Below are positions 26,873 to 35,861 of a stretch of 64,000 nt of DNA, one piece after another (within the stretch, counting starts at the first letter, position 1; every line of letters starts with the position of its first letter). The notes under the pieces are model-generated. The model made no database searches and had not been told where the DNA came from. It was given only the letters and a program-made list of their open reading frames with translations. A program made the position numbers and the translations under genes. Source of the DNA: Fibrobacter sp. UBA4297 (GTDB lineage Bacteria > Fibrobacterota > Fibrobacteria > Fibrobacterales > Fibrobacteraceae); contig NZ_DGUZ01000017.1 of assembly GCF_002394865.1 (NCBI RefSeq), positions 310,001-374,000 on the forward strand, given 5' to 3'.

Positions 26873-29248
26873 ATGAAACGAGTAGCAATGGGATTGGCTT
26901 TGGCCTTGGCGGCATCATCCGCCTTCGCTGGTCATGCCAATACGATTAACAAGACGGGCTTCGTCGGTGTCAACAAGACACAGTCTGCCCAGTCTCTCGG
27001 TCATTCCAAGCTTGTGTTTACGGCTTTGGGCGACTATGCTTTTGGCAATAGCATGTTCAAGAATGAACCGGAAGCCGGTTACAGCCATGTTTTGCAGAAC
27101 GAGTACACGAATCAGAAGGCTGAAGTTGCAAACTATAACGGCATCAACGCCTATGTCGGCCTCGCTATTGGTCTTTTGGACTATTTCGATATCGGTGTGA
27201 CGTTGCCGGTCTACTACGACAAGTTCAATGGCAATCCGACTTGTGGCGAACCGGACTGCAATCCGGCTGCTCTCGCTGGTACGAATGTTGGTTACGTCGG
27301 TAACTTGACCGCTAGCTTGAAGGCTCGCGCTCCGATCCCGGCCGATGTGCCTGTTGACTTCGCTGCTTTCTTCAGATATTCTTTCAAGACCTCTAAGAAT
27401 ACCAAGCAGGGTCTTTGGGTTCGCGAACCGGAATACTTCCAGAAGGAAACTGGCCTTGCTTATCCGTATGGTTCTGCTAAGTCTGTATTTACCGTCGGTG
27501 CTGCTTTGACGTTCGACCTCTCTAAGGCCGACATCATGCCTCTCCTCGTTCACATCAACGGTGGTTACCGCATGTCCATGGACAAGGCTTACTTGTCCTT
27601 CCCGTTTGCAAGTGCCGCTCTTGAATTCTACGTGCTCGACTTCCTTTCCTTCTTCGGTGAATTCTACATGGATATCCAGACCGATGAATTTACATGGAAT
27701 GTTGGCAACGAAGGCAAGTACAACGCTCCTGAAAAGCTCGACATGAAGCAGGTCACTGGTGGTGCTGTGTTCCACTTGCCGATTGGCCTTGACATCCAGC
27801 TCGGTGCTTCTTTCTACGTTGGCAATGACAACATGGTTCATTACGCTCGCGTGATGCACAATGAAGAAAACTTGAACCAGGCTGCAGCTAAAGCAGCTGT
27901 TACCAGAGACGGTCAGCTCAAGTCTGGTATTGAAGTTACCAGGACTCGCGTGAATCCGCAGATCGCTCTGTTTGGTGGCCTTACTTGGTCTGGCTTCCTT
28001 GCTCCGCAGGACCGCGATGGTGACGGTGTGGCTGACTCTGATGACCGTTGCCCGGATGACTATGGTCATCGTTTGAACGGCGGCTGCCCGATGGGTAACC
28101 CGGATAGCGACGAAGACGGTGTCTGCGACGCTTGGGTTTCTGAAAAGGGTATGCTTGACGAATTCCGTAATGTTTGCGAAGGCATCGACCAGTGCCCGAC
28201 CGACAAGGGTAACAACTCCAATGGTTGCCCGAGCGATGATCCGGACCCGGATAAGGATGGCGTTTGCGATTCTTGGGTAAGCCAGAAGGGTCAGCTCGAC
28301 CAGTTTAAGGATATTTGCGAAGGCATCGACCAGTGCCCGGCTGAAGCTGGTACGCTCGTCAACAACGGCTGCCCGGAAGACAATCCGGATCCGGATGGCG
28401 ACGGTCTCTGCTCTCCGTGGGTCACCGACAAGAACAAGCTTGACCAGTATGCCGGCGTCTGCAAGGGCTACGACATGTGTCCGGGTGAAGCTGGTGCTGC
28501 CGGCAATAAGGGCTGCCCGTGGGATGACCCGGACAGCGACGGCGACGGTATCTGCGATGAATGGGTTGTACAGAAGAAGCTCGGCTACTACTTCGAAAAG
28601 GCTGCTGAAGACGAAGCTCTCGCTAAGGAATGGTTCATCTCCAAGACCTGTAAGGGTCTTGACAAGTGCCCGCTCGAACACGGTGTTGCCGCTAACGATG
28701 GTTGCCCGCTCCCGGATCCGGACCTTGACAAGGATGGCGTCTGCGATGCTTGGGTCACCGAAAGGAACATGTTCAACCTCTTCGAAGGTGTCTGCGCTGG
28801 TATGGATCGCTGCCCGAATGAAGCTGGTGACGATGGCTTCGGCTGCCCGAAGAAGAAGGTAGAAAAGCTCGAAGGTATCTCCTTCAAGAGCGGTTCTGCT
28901 ACCATCAACGCTAACGCTAAGAGAATCCTTAAGGGTATCGCTCAGAAGCTCAAGGAAGACGAAGCCTATAAGGACCTCAAGATTGTGATCCAGGGTCATA
29001 CCGATAACCGCGGTAAGGCTAAGAAGAACCTCAAGCTCTCTGACCGCCGCGCTAAGGCCGTTATGAAGCAGCTCACGAAGTTCGGCGTTGCCAAGAAACG
29101 TATCAAGGCTGTTGGTCTCGGCTCTACCTGCCCGGTTGACGATAACTCCACGGCAGAAGGTCGCGAAATGAACCGTCGTATTGAAATGCACTTCGTCACA
29201 CCGGAAAATGACGGTACGAAGTGCGAAAGCAACTACGTTGGTGACTAA
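26873..29248 (+). CDS. OmpA-family protein with extended thrombospondin type-3-like repeats
   Basis: This 791-residue outer-membrane protein has a signal peptide (ends SSAFA) and a beta-barrel region to about residue 375. About six calcium-binding-type repeats rich in Asp and Cys follow (units such as DSDEDGVCDAWV then CEGIDQCP, at roughly 380-660). A C-terminal OmpA peptidoglycan-binding domain ends it (VIQGHTDNRGKAKKNLKLSDRRA). The repeats are longer than the usual TSP3 unit and hold a regular set of cysteines. Codon use is highly biased, so it is probably abundant. It likely ties the outer membrane to the cell wall. Long leftward open frames over this gene are shadows of the codon bias. 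Confidence 0.88.
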   Translation: MKRVAMGLALALAASSAFAGHANTINKTGFVGVNKTQSAQSLGHSKLVFTALGDYAFGNSMFKNEPEAGYSHVLQNEYTNQKAEVANYNGINAYVGLAIGLLDYFDIGVTLPVYYDKFNGNPTCGEPDCNPAALAGTNVGYVGNLTASLKARAPIPADVPVDFAAFFRYSFKTSKNTKQGLWVREPEYFQKETGLAYPYGSAKSVFTVGAALTFDLSKADIMPLLVHINGGYRMSMDKAYLSFPFASAALEFYVLDFLSFFGEFYMDIQTDEFTWNVGNEGKYNAPEKLDMKQVTGGAVFHLPIGLDIQLGASFYVGNDNMVHYARVMHNEENLNQAAAKAAVTRDGQLKSGIEVTRTRVNPQIALFGGLTWSGFLAPQDRDGDGVADSDDRCPDDYGHRLNGGCPMGNPDSDEDGVCDAWVSEKGMLDEFRNVCEGIDQCPTDKGNNSNGCPSDDPDPDKDGVCDSWVSQKGQLDQFKDICEGIDQCPAEAGTLVNNGCPEDNPDPDGDGLCSPWVTDKNKLDQYAGVCKGYDMCPGEAGAAGNKGCPWDDPDSDGDGICDEWVVQKKLGYYFEKAAEDEALAKEWFISKTCKGLDKCPLEHGVAANDGCPLPDPDLDKDGVCDAWVTERNMFNLFEGVCAGMDRCPNEAGDDGFGCPKKKVEKLEGISFKSGSATINANAKRILKGIAQKLKEDEAYKDLKIVIQGHTDNRGKAKKNLKLSDRRAKAVMKQLTKFGVAKKRIKAVGLGSTCPVDDNSTAEGREMNRRIEMHFVTPENDGTKCESNYVGD

Positions 29249-29268
29249 TAACTTTTAGAGTCTCAACC

Positions 29269-29297
29269 AAAGCCCCGGGCATTAGCCCGGGGCTTTT
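29269..29297 (+). terminator. strong rho-independent terminator
   Basis: AAAGCCCCGGGC and GCCCGGGGCTTT form a near-perfect 12-bp stem around a short ATTA loop, followed by T residues, 20 bases after the OmpA gene. Confidence 0.9.
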
Positions 29298-29368
29298 CTT
29301 ATAATCGCAACAAAGTTGCCTTTTATTTTAGGACGGGGGCGCCATTATTAATTGCTAAATTATGCAAT

Positions 29369-29614
29369 ATGACAAAACTTGATGAAATTCTGACCGCAAA
29401 TAACTTTAGCAATCACGATCTCGTTGAAATGCTCCCCGTGAACTTGAACCACAAGATGGTGCAGAAGGCTCGTCTTGGCAAGAAACCTGTGCCAAAGCAC
29501 ACACAAGACTTGATTTTGCAGGCTTTGAACAAACTTTTGCTACAGTCTGCCGCCGATGTGGAAGGCAAGGTTGTGAAGCAGTATAAGCGCGTGGATTTGT
29601 TCGGCTGCGACTAA
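29369..29614 (+). CDS. small conserved-looking protein of unknown function
   Basis: This 81-residue basic protein starts MTKLDEILTANNFSNHDLVE. Its central stretch (MVQKARLGKKPVPKHTQDLI) could be a short helix-turn-helix, but I do not recognise the family. It is flanked by the OmpA terminator and a heptad repeat, so it is probably a gene of its own. No clear Shine-Dalgarno is seen before the ATG. Coding-like composition and the helical pattern support it. Function cannot be given. Confidence 0.6.
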   Translation: MTKLDEILTANNFSNHDLVEMLPVNLNHKMVQKARLGKKPVPKHTQDLILQALNKLLLQSAADVEGKVVKQYKRVDLFGCD

Positions 29615-29712
29615 GTCCTTAGTTATGGCTTGGGGCTCGCTCGTAACCTCGCTTTGAACAAATGCTCACACCTCATACCTCAAAGGCGCTTTGCGTTTAC
29701 CTCAAGCCCCTG

Positions 29713-29761
29713 TTTACTAGCCACTAATCACTTCCTACTTCCTACTTCTTACTTCTCACTT
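29713..29761. repeat. heptad-period repeat, locus 4
   Basis: Seven in-phase units (TTTACTA, GCCACTA, ATCACTT, CCTACTT, CCTACTT, CTTACTT, CTCACTT) end 16 bases before the thyA start. Further heptads (CACCTCA, TACCTCA) lie at about 29669-29683. Confidence 0.75.
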
Positions 29762-29777
29762 TTATATAATTACAATC

Positions 29778-30590
29778 ATGCAGCAATACTTAGATCTTCT
29801 CAAAGATATTATCGATAACGGTGTGGACCGTTCGGACCGCACTGGCACCGGCACTCGCTCTGTGTTTGGCCGCCAGACTCGCTTTGATCTTTCCAAGGGC
29901 TTCCCGTGCCTCACGACCAAGAAACTCCACTTGCGCAGCATCATTCACGAGCTGCTGTGGTTCTTGAAGGGCGATACGAACATCAAGTACTTGCACGATA
30001 ACAAGGTTACGATTTGGGATGAATGGGCCGATGAAAATGGCGACCTGGGCCCGGTTTACGGTCACCAGTGGCGCTCCTGGCCGACACCCGATGGTGGACA
30101 TATCGACCAGATTGCGAATTTGATTAATAGCCTCAAGAACAATCCGGATTCCCGCCGTCATTTGGTTTGCGCCTGGAACGTTGCCGAAGTCGACAAGATG
30201 GCTTTGCCGCCGTGCCATTGCCTGTTCCAGTTCTACGTGGGCGGTGTTGGCGCTAGTGGTAAGCGCAAGCTCAGCTGCCAGCTTTACCAGCGCAGTGCCG
30301 ACATGTTCCTCGGCGTGCCTTTCAACATTGCGTCGTACTCGCTGTTGACGATGATGCTTGCCCAGGTCTGCGGTTACGAAGCGGGCGAGTTTGTCCATAC
30401 TTTTGGCGACTTGCATTTGTACAGCAATCACTTTGACCAAGCTCGTGAACAGCTTTCGCGTACGCCGCGTGCGCTCCCGACGATGAAGATGAATCCTGAT
30501 GTCAAGGACTTGTTCGATTTCAAGTTCGAAGATTTTGAACTTGTGAATTACGACCCGTGGCCGACCATCAAGGCTCCGATTGCGGTTTAA
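29778..30590 (+). CDS. thyA: thymidylate synthase
   Basis: This 270-residue enzyme makes dTMP from dUMP with methylenetetrahydrofolate. The catalytic cysteine lies in LPPCHCLFQFYV. The phosphate-binding RRHLVCAWN, the QLYQRSADMFLGVPFNIASY block and the C-terminal IKAPIAV are all present. The length fits the 264-residue E. coli type. The residue after the catalytic PCH is Cys, where Ala is usual. Its stop overlaps the next gene's ATG by one base (TAATG). Confidence 0.95.
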   Translation: MQQYLDLLKDIIDNGVDRSDRTGTGTRSVFGRQTRFDLSKGFPCLTTKKLHLRSIIHELLWFLKGDTNIKYLHDNKVTIWDEWADENGDLGPVYGHQWRSWPTPDGGHIDQIANLINSLKNNPDSRRHLVCAWNVAEVDKMALPPCHCLFQFYVGGVGASGKRKLSCQLYQRSADMFLGVPFNIASYSLLTMMLAQVCGYEAGEFVHTFGDLHLYSNHFDQAREQLSRTPRALPTMKMNPDVKDLFDFKFEDFELVNYDPWPTIKAPIAV

Positions 30591-31579
30591 TGAACGCTTC
30601 GATTGACTTCATTGGCGATATTCATGGGCACTACGATGAACTCGTGGTGCTCTTAAAAAAGCTTGGCTATGAAGAACGCGGAGGTGCGTTCCGCTATCCG
30701 GGCGATGCTCGGACGGTCGTCTTTTTAGGCGATTACATTGACCGTGGAAGCCGTGTGCGCGATACGGTAAATCTCGTGCGAGCCATGCGCGATGCAGGCT
30801 CTGCTGTGGCGCTGATGGGCAATCACGAATTCAATGCGCTTAGTTTTTGGCACGAGAATGGAACGGGTGGGCGGCCTATAAAAGCAATTCGCGGTGGCTA
30901 TTTGCGTGAACATACTTTTAACAAAGTCGCGATTCACGTGAAGACTGTCGAAAGCTATCGCGGGCGCAAGGCGGAATTCCAGGAAATGCTCGATTTCCTC
31001 AAGACGCTCCCATTTTATTTGGAAACGGACTTGTTCCGTGCGCAACATGCCTGCTTTGACTTGAAATGCGCGGATGTTCTTAAAGCCGAAGGTATCCGTT
31101 CTTTTATGGATGGCAATTTCGATGAGCTTATTGCACGCGCGAACGACAAGAATGACGAATATGATGATTCGCTGTATTGGCCGATAAGTTTGTTCTTGAA
31201 AGGCCCTGAATTGGATTTGCCAGAAGGCGTGACGTTTCGCGATGCCGAAGGTGTAAATCGTAAGCGTACGCGAATCCGCTGGTGGATCAATCCGAAAAAC
31301 AAAAATTTGCAGGAACTTAGTTTCCAGCCGGGCGTGGAATTGCCTCCGCGCGAAGTTCCGCTCGAAATTCAGACTCGCGATTTCTATGGCGAAAATGAAC
31401 GCCCGGTTTTCTTTGGGCATTATTGGTTGACGGGGTTGCCTGAACTTATTCGTGATAACGTTTGTTGTTTGGATTACAGCGTTGCAGGTTATCGCGGGGA
31501 CGGGCGCCTAGTTGCTTACCGTTTTGATGGCGAACAGAAACTCGATAACCGAAAGTTCGTCTCGGTCGAAGCTATGTAG
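30590..31579 (+). CDS. metallophosphoesterase (serine/threonine phosphatase-like)
   Basis: This 329-residue protein shows the calcineurin-type metal motifs in order: GDIHGHYDEL, GDYIDRG and GNHEF. Histidines follow later (FFGHYWLTG). Related enzymes cleave phosphoproteins or dinucleoside polyphosphates, and the substrate here is not evident. ATG at 30590 was chosen because it overlaps the thyA stop and begins directly before the first motif. An upstream in-frame ATG at 30557 would overlap thyA by 34 bases. The TAG stop is also the first unit of a heptad array. Confidence 0.8.
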   Translation: MNASIDFIGDIHGHYDELVVLLKKLGYEERGGAFRYPGDARTVVFLGDYIDRGSRVRDTVNLVRAMRDAGSAVALMGNHEFNALSFWHENGTGGRPIKAIRGGYLREHTFNKVAIHVKTVESYRGRKAEFQEMLDFLKTLPFYLETDLFRAQHACFDLKCADVLKAEGIRSFMDGNFDELIARANDKNDEYDDSLYWPISLFLKGPELDLPEGVTFRDAEGVNRKRTRIRWWINPKNKNLQELSFQPGVELPPREVPLEIQTRDFYGENERPVFFGHYWLTGLPELIRDNVCCLDYSVAGYRGDGRLVAYRFDGEQKLDNRKFVSVEAM

Positions 31580-31617
31580 GAGTTAGGTTGTAGGTCATAG
31601 GTAATAGGAAATAGCCA
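31576..31617. repeat. heptad-period repeat, locus 5, TAG arm
   Basis: Six perfect-phase units (GTAGGAG, TTAGGTT, GTAGGTC, ATAGGTA, ATAGGAA, ATAGCCA). The TAG of the first unit is the phosphoesterase stop codon. Confidence 0.85.
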
Positions 31618-31712
31618 TGCATTTTATGCATCTGTATAGGGCGGCTATACGAAACTGAAAACTTTAGTTTTCTAGTTGAGTTATCCTCTTTGGGGAGAAG
31701 CCGCGATTCTTT

Positions 31713-31747
31713 ACCTAACGCCTAATACCTAAAGCCTATAACCTTTC
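31713..31747. repeat. heptad-period repeat, locus 5, CTA arm
   Basis: Five units (ACCTAAC, GCCTAAT, ACCTAAA, GCCTATA, ACCTTTC) complementary in type to the TAG arm at 31576-31617. They end 12 bases before the dGTPase start. Confidence 0.8.
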
Positions 31748-31759
31748 TATATTTATAAT

Positions 31760-33067
31760 ATGCTACAATGGGATACGCTTCTTTCTGCAACGCGTTACGG
31801 GCACCCGGCTGATCCGGACCCGAACCGTTCTGACTTCCATCGCGATTACGACCGCATCGTTTTTTCAACTGCTTTTCGTCGTTTAGGCCGCAAGACTCAA
31901 GTGCACCCGTTCTCGGTGAATGACCATGTGCACAGCCGCCTCACGCACAGCCTCGAAGTTTCGAGTGTGGGCCGTAGCCTTGCAATTACGGTGTATCACC
32001 TGATTAAAAAGCATTTGCCGAAGTACGTGAACGAATACCAATTCGGTACGATTGTGCAGTCGGCATGCCTCGCTCACGATATTGGTAACCCGCCGTTTGG
32101 TCATGCAGGTGAAGCCGCTATCCGTGAATGGTTCCGCAAGAATCGCCATTCGGCACCGATGTCTGAACTGAACGACAAGGAAATTGCAGACTTCGAAAAC
32201 TTTGACGGTAACGCTCAAGGCCACCGCATTTTGAGCAAACTCGAATACCACTTCCTTGATGGCGGCATGCGCCTCACGTATGCGACAATCGGTTCGATGA
32301 TCAAGTACCCGCGACTTGCGTATTACGGTTGCCCGACGAGCTTGTTCCGCACTGAAGCGGAACTTTACCGAGAAACTGCAGAAATTCTTGGAATTCCGGA
32401 AATTGAAAATGGCGTTTGGGCGCGCCATCCGTTAGTTTATTTGATGGAAGCGGCAGACGATATTTGCTATTCCATCCTTGACGTTGAAGATGCGATTGAA
32501 CTTGGCATTTTGACGTTTGGCGATGTGCGCAACATGTTCAGTTTCTTGTGTGGTCCGGAAGTCGATATCGACCGCGAGTTCGAAGAAAACGGTCAGAACT
32601 TCAGAGACTTCCTCAGTAGCATTCGTGGGCGTGCTATTCAGAACTTGATTGATGATGTGGCGGTGCTTTTTGTAAAACATTACGACCGCATCATGGATGG
32701 GACGCTCGACAAGCATTTGATTGACCTTTCCCGTTCCGATACGATGGAAGGCATCCGCATTGCAAAGCGCTTGGGCGTAGAACGCATTTACCCCGACCGC
32801 CGTAAGACGGAACTTGAAGTCGGCAGCTATACGACGCTCAGCACCGTGCTCGATGCGTTTATCAATGGTGTTTACGATTATCGCCAGAACGACCGCAATT
32901 CGTACCGTGCAAACCGCATTGTGCGCTTGATTGGGCAAGCCAAGATTGGCCAGAGTGTGACGACCGCCGAAGCTTACCACCAGGTGCTCGACTTTGTGAG
33001 CGGCATGACGGACAATTACGCCACTTACCTTGCTCGTCAAATTGGCGGGCTTGCCATGGGCTATTAA
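31760..33067 (+). CDS. dgt: deoxyguanosinetriphosphate triphosphohydrolase-like protein
   Basis: This 435-residue HD-domain protein has the metal-binding pattern THSLEVSSVG, then LAHDIGNPPFGHAGE. The N-terminal YGHPADPDPNRSDFHRDYDRIVFSTAFRRL is typical of dGTPases. These enzymes hydrolyse dNTPs to nucleoside and triphosphate, adjusting dNTP pools and sometimes limiting phage. It follows thyA in a nucleotide-metabolism neighbourhood and is 21 bases upstream of a HAD phosphatase gene that may share its message. Confidence 0.88.
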   Translation: MLQWDTLLSATRYGHPADPDPNRSDFHRDYDRIVFSTAFRRLGRKTQVHPFSVNDHVHSRLTHSLEVSSVGRSLAITVYHLIKKHLPKYVNEYQFGTIVQSACLAHDIGNPPFGHAGEAAIREWFRKNRHSAPMSELNDKEIADFENFDGNAQGHRILSKLEYHFLDGGMRLTYATIGSMIKYPRLAYYGCPTSLFRTEAELYRETAEILGIPEIENGVWARHPLVYLMEAADDICYSILDVEDAIELGILTFGDVRNMFSFLCGPEVDIDREFEENGQNFRDFLSSIRGRAIQNLIDDVAVLFVKHYDRIMDGTLDKHLIDLSRSDTMEGIRIAKRLGVERIYPDRRKTELEVGSYTTLSTVLDAFINGVYDYRQNDRNSYRANRIVRLIGQAKIGQSVTTAEAYHQVLDFVSGMTDNYATYLARQIGGLAMGY

Positions 33068-33088
33068 AGTTCTCAGGGGTGCTACGAA

Positions 33089-33787
33089 GTGAGTGCGCTG
33101 GATATCGGAATAATAAACGATACTTCGAAAATTTGGCTGTTCGATTACGACCTCACGCTTTACGGCGAAGAAGAGCGCTTTGTCTTAAATTCGCTCGACC
33201 ACCGTATTGCTGAATTTGTTCAAAAAACGGTTGGCGGTACATTCGAAAGTGCAACGGAAATCCGCAAGGATTATCTGCACCGCTTTGGCACAACGCTTTC
33301 GGGCCTTATGGCGATGAACGGCACCCGCCCCGATGATTTTTTTGACTTTATCCATGAACCTGAATATCTGATTTACCCGAAGGTAGCGCCTGAAAAGCTT
33401 GAACTTCTGAAGTCGCTTGTGGGGCATCGCTTTGTGTTTACGAATGGGCGAGGGGACTGGAGCCGCGCGGGCATGGCGCACATGCAGCTCGATTCTGCGA
33501 TTGAGGATGTTTTTGACCTTAAGCTCATGGATTGGGAAGGCAAGCCTCACGTGAGCGCGTACGATAAAATCGAAAAATGGCTTGTGGCGCGGGGCGTCTT
33601 GGCTCAAGAATCGTCAGAAAAGTCGCAAATTGTGTTGCTCGAAGATTCGTTACGCAATTTGGAACCCGCTCATGAACGCGGCTGGACGACGGTTCTTGTG
33701 AATCCGAACATCCAAGCGCCTAGTTGGGTGGATTTTCATATCCCGCATTTACTAAATTTACGGGAGAAGTTAATTACGAATCTATAA
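33089..33787 (+). CDS. HAD-family pyrimidine 5'-nucleotidase-like phosphatase
   Basis: This 232-residue protein begins with the HAD motif I FDYDLTLYGEEE. Motif II is FVFTNGRGDWS and the later acidic motif is VLLEDSLRNLEPA. The layout resembles the yeast SDT1/pyrimidine 5'-nucleotidase group, which removes phosphate from UMP and CMP. The start is GTG at 33089 with an AGGGG site upstream. It probably belongs to the dgt transcription unit. The substrate is inferred from family resemblance only. Confidence 0.78.
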   Translation: MSALDIGIINDTSKIWLFDYDLTLYGEEERFVLNSLDHRIAEFVQKTVGGTFESATEIRKDYLHRFGTTLSGLMAMNGTRPDDFFDFIHEPEYLIYPKVAPEKLELLKSLVGHRFVFTNGRGDWSRAGMAHMQLDSAIEDVFDLKLMDWEGKPHVSAYDKIEKWLVARGVLAQESSEKSQIVLLEDSLRNLEPAHERGWTTVLVNPNIQAPSWVDFHIPHLLNLREKLITNL

Positions 33788-33796
33788 CAGAGGTCT

Positions 33797-33824
33797 TTAG
33801 TCAATAGTCATTGGTCTTTAGTTT
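33797..33824. repeat. heptad-period repeat, locus 6, TAG arm
   Basis: Four units (TTAGTCA, ATAGTCA, TTGGTCT, TTAGTTT) shortly after the HAD phosphatase stop. Confidence 0.75.
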
Positions 33825-33860
33825 TTATAAGACGTCTTGGACGCGATTATTAAACAAAAG

Positions 33861-33902
33861 TCTATTGACTAATAACCAATAACTAATAACCAAAAGCTAA
33901 AA
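33861..33902. repeat. heptad-period repeat, locus 6, CTA arm
   Basis: Six units (TCTATTG, ACTAATA, ACCAATA, ACTAATA, ACCAAAA, GCTAAAA) running up to two bases before the permease ATG. They pair in type with the arm at 33797-33824. Confidence 0.8.
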
Positions 33903-33904
33903 AC

Positions 33905-34711
33905 ATGCTCGACTTACTTTCCATGGATTTTTTGCAGAACGCCCTCATTGCAGCGGTGCTTGTTGCCATTGCCTGTGGCGTTATGGGAACGTACGTCGTG
34001 GTAAACCGCTTGACGGCGCTTTCGGGTGGCGTGGCTCATGCTTCGTTTGGTGGGGTGGGGCTTGCCTGCTTTATCGGCTTTTCACCGATGCTTGGCTCGC
34101 TTGGTTTTGCGCTTGCCTGTGCGATGCTCATGGGCGCGCTCACGTGGCGTGACCGCAAACATGCCGACACGTTTATCGGAATCATTTGGGCGGCAGGCAT
34201 GGCGCTTGGCGTGATTTTGACGGATTTGACGCCTGGCTATAGCGGCGAAATGATGAGTTTCTTGTTCGGTAGTCTCTTGACCGTGCCGACGGAACTTCTC
34301 TGGTGGATGGGGGCTTTGCTCGTATTTATCTTGGGGGCTGTCTCGGTCTGCTTCCGCAATTTCCTTTCGATTTCGTACGATCCGGAGTTTGCTCGCGTTC
34401 GCGGCATTCCCGTGCTGAACTATTATATGCTCTTGATTGCGTTGATTGCGCTCACGGTCGTGATTGCCGTGCAGGCGGTGGGCATGATTCTCGTGATTGC
34501 GCTCCTCACAATTCCCGCTTACATCGCGGAGTGCTATGCCAAGAATTTGCTTCAGATGATGGTTATTTCGGTTTTGGTTTCGCTTGTGCTCGTGGTGCTT
34601 GGACTTTTAGTCGCTTGCCAGTTGAATTTTGTCGTCGGCCCTACAATTATTGCGGGCGGCGTCATCTTGTACTTGCTCAACTTTGCCGTTAAAAAGATTG
34701 TGAAAAAATAG
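33905..34711 (+). CDS. metal ABC transporter permease (ABC-3 family)
   Basis: This 268-residue membrane protein of the ZnuB/MntB type has about eight hydrophobic helices. The typical N-terminal segment reads GTYVVVNRLTALSGGVAHASFGGVG, and GMILVIALLTIPAYIAECYAK stands near the end. It would carry zinc or manganese with an ATPase and a binding protein, but neither is encoded in this window, so its partners are elsewhere. The start lies directly at the end of a heptad repeat, and no ribosome site is visible. Confidence 0.82.
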   Translation: MLDLLSMDFLQNALIAAVLVAIACGVMGTYVVVNRLTALSGGVAHASFGGVGLACFIGFSPMLGSLGFALACAMLMGALTWRDRKHADTFIGIIWAAGMALGVILTDLTPGYSGEMMSFLFGSLLTVPTELLWWMGALLVFILGAVSVCFRNFLSISYDPEFARVRGIPVLNYYMLLIALIALTVVIAVQAVGMILVIALLTIPAYIAECYAKNLLQMMVISVLVSLVLVVLGLLVACQLNFVVGPTIIAGGVILYLLNFAVKKIVKK

Positions 34712-34721
34712 GAGAGGGAAA

Positions 34722-35834
34722 ATGTTTTCAATGTTGCGCGTTTCTGTAGCTTTAGCCTGTTCGTTCCTGGCAACGTCTGCATTCTCTGCCGCTGCCCGTA
34801 ATTCGTTTGACAACATGGATGTCAAAACGTCTTATTCCGAGCTTTTGCAAGAGAAAAACGCCCGTAACGATTCGCTCTTGCCGGCTTTTGATGGCGACAA
34901 GGCTTTTGCCGAAGTGCTCCGCCTGAATCCGAATTTCTGGAGCTTGGGTAGCGCCATCAACAAAGAAGAATCCCTCGTGACAAAGCTTCACGTGAACTTG
35001 ATTTTCGTGGACGGTACCCGCGAAGAGCCGTTCTGCGAACTTGATAAGGCGGCGAAAAATACTGCAGATGAATGGAACGTGCGCATCGGTGCGGACTTTG
35101 TTTCTGCAGGCTCCAATACGGTCCACATTCACGTGCAGCAGTGCTTGGACTATGTGCGCGACCAGCTCGGTTATGCCATCAAGAAGGGTGACAAGATTAT
35201 CCACGTGCCGCCCAAGGAAACGCTTGAAAAAATCAAGAAAAGCGAAATCCCGGATGCTATTGACATTGATTTGCAGCAGACGCTTTTGAAGGCTCACGAA
35301 GACGTGAATCTCACTGGCAAGTGCCCCAAAGATATCGAAGCCTACATCATCCTCATGAATGTGTACAATCAAGTCAAGAACATGAAGATGGATTACGTTG
35401 TCATTAATGACCAGCTGAACAAGCAACGCAATGGCGGCTCCCGCGTACAGTCCTGCGCTTTTAGCCGCGAATGGAACAAACGCTACCAGGAAAGCGCAAG
35501 CTTCGAATGCGATATCGATAACGACCGTTGCACCTACCGTCAGGAAAATGATGGCGATACGGAATGGTCTATCAACTACGAAAAAGACCGCTTTGAATAC
35601 ATCAACAAGAAGTTCCTCTTCTTCAATCGCGATCCGATGAGCATCCACAAGGGCGGTACCATGATGGATTTGCGCTTGATTCGCCTTTCCACGACACTTT
35701 ATCTGGAAGCCTACATCAACTTGAAGGGTGAACCTGTAACGCTTGGCCTTATCGTTGTGCCGGGCGACAAGTCCATCAAGGATTACGAAGACGACCGCCC
35801 GTCTTACGAAGAATCCCGCGAAATGACGGAATAA
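34722..35834 (+). CDS. exported protein of unknown function
   Basis: This 370-residue protein has a signal peptide (MFSMLRVSVALACSFLATSAFS, cut near AFS-AAA). Its body contains five cysteines after the signal (around EEPFCEL, VQQCLDYV, TGKCPKD, VQSCAFSREW and FECDIDNDRCTYRQ holds two more). The C-terminal third looks beta-rich. No family is recognised. It follows the ABC permease by ten bases with a GGAGAGGG site, so it may be co-transcribed. A periplasmic location is inferred. Confidence 0.65.
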   Translation: MFSMLRVSVALACSFLATSAFSAAARNSFDNMDVKTSYSELLQEKNARNDSLLPAFDGDKAFAEVLRLNPNFWSLGSAINKEESLVTKLHVNLIFVDGTREEPFCELDKAAKNTADEWNVRIGADFVSAGSNTVHIHVQQCLDYVRDQLGYAIKKGDKIIHVPPKETLEKIKKSEIPDAIDIDLQQTLLKAHEDVNLTGKCPKDIEAYIILMNVYNQVKNMKMDYVVINDQLNKQRNGGSRVQSCAFSREWNKRYQESASFECDIDNDRCTYRQENDGDTEWSINYEKDRFEYINKKFLFFNRDPMSIHKGGTMMDLRLIRLSTTLYLEAYINLKGEPVTLGLIVVPGDKSIKDYEDDRPSYEESREMTE

Positions 35835-35861
35835 TTGTTTTTTTGCAATATTTGCTGAAAT

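Noticed and set aside
26915..29191. Long leftward open frame opposite the OmpA gene
   Set aside because: Same codon-bias shadow. The plus-strand product has a signal peptide, a barrel and an OmpA domain.
33905..33907. Permease start codon in phase with its heptad array
   Set aside because: The unit there reads ACATGCT, which lacks the CTA core, so only adjacency and not membership can be claimed.
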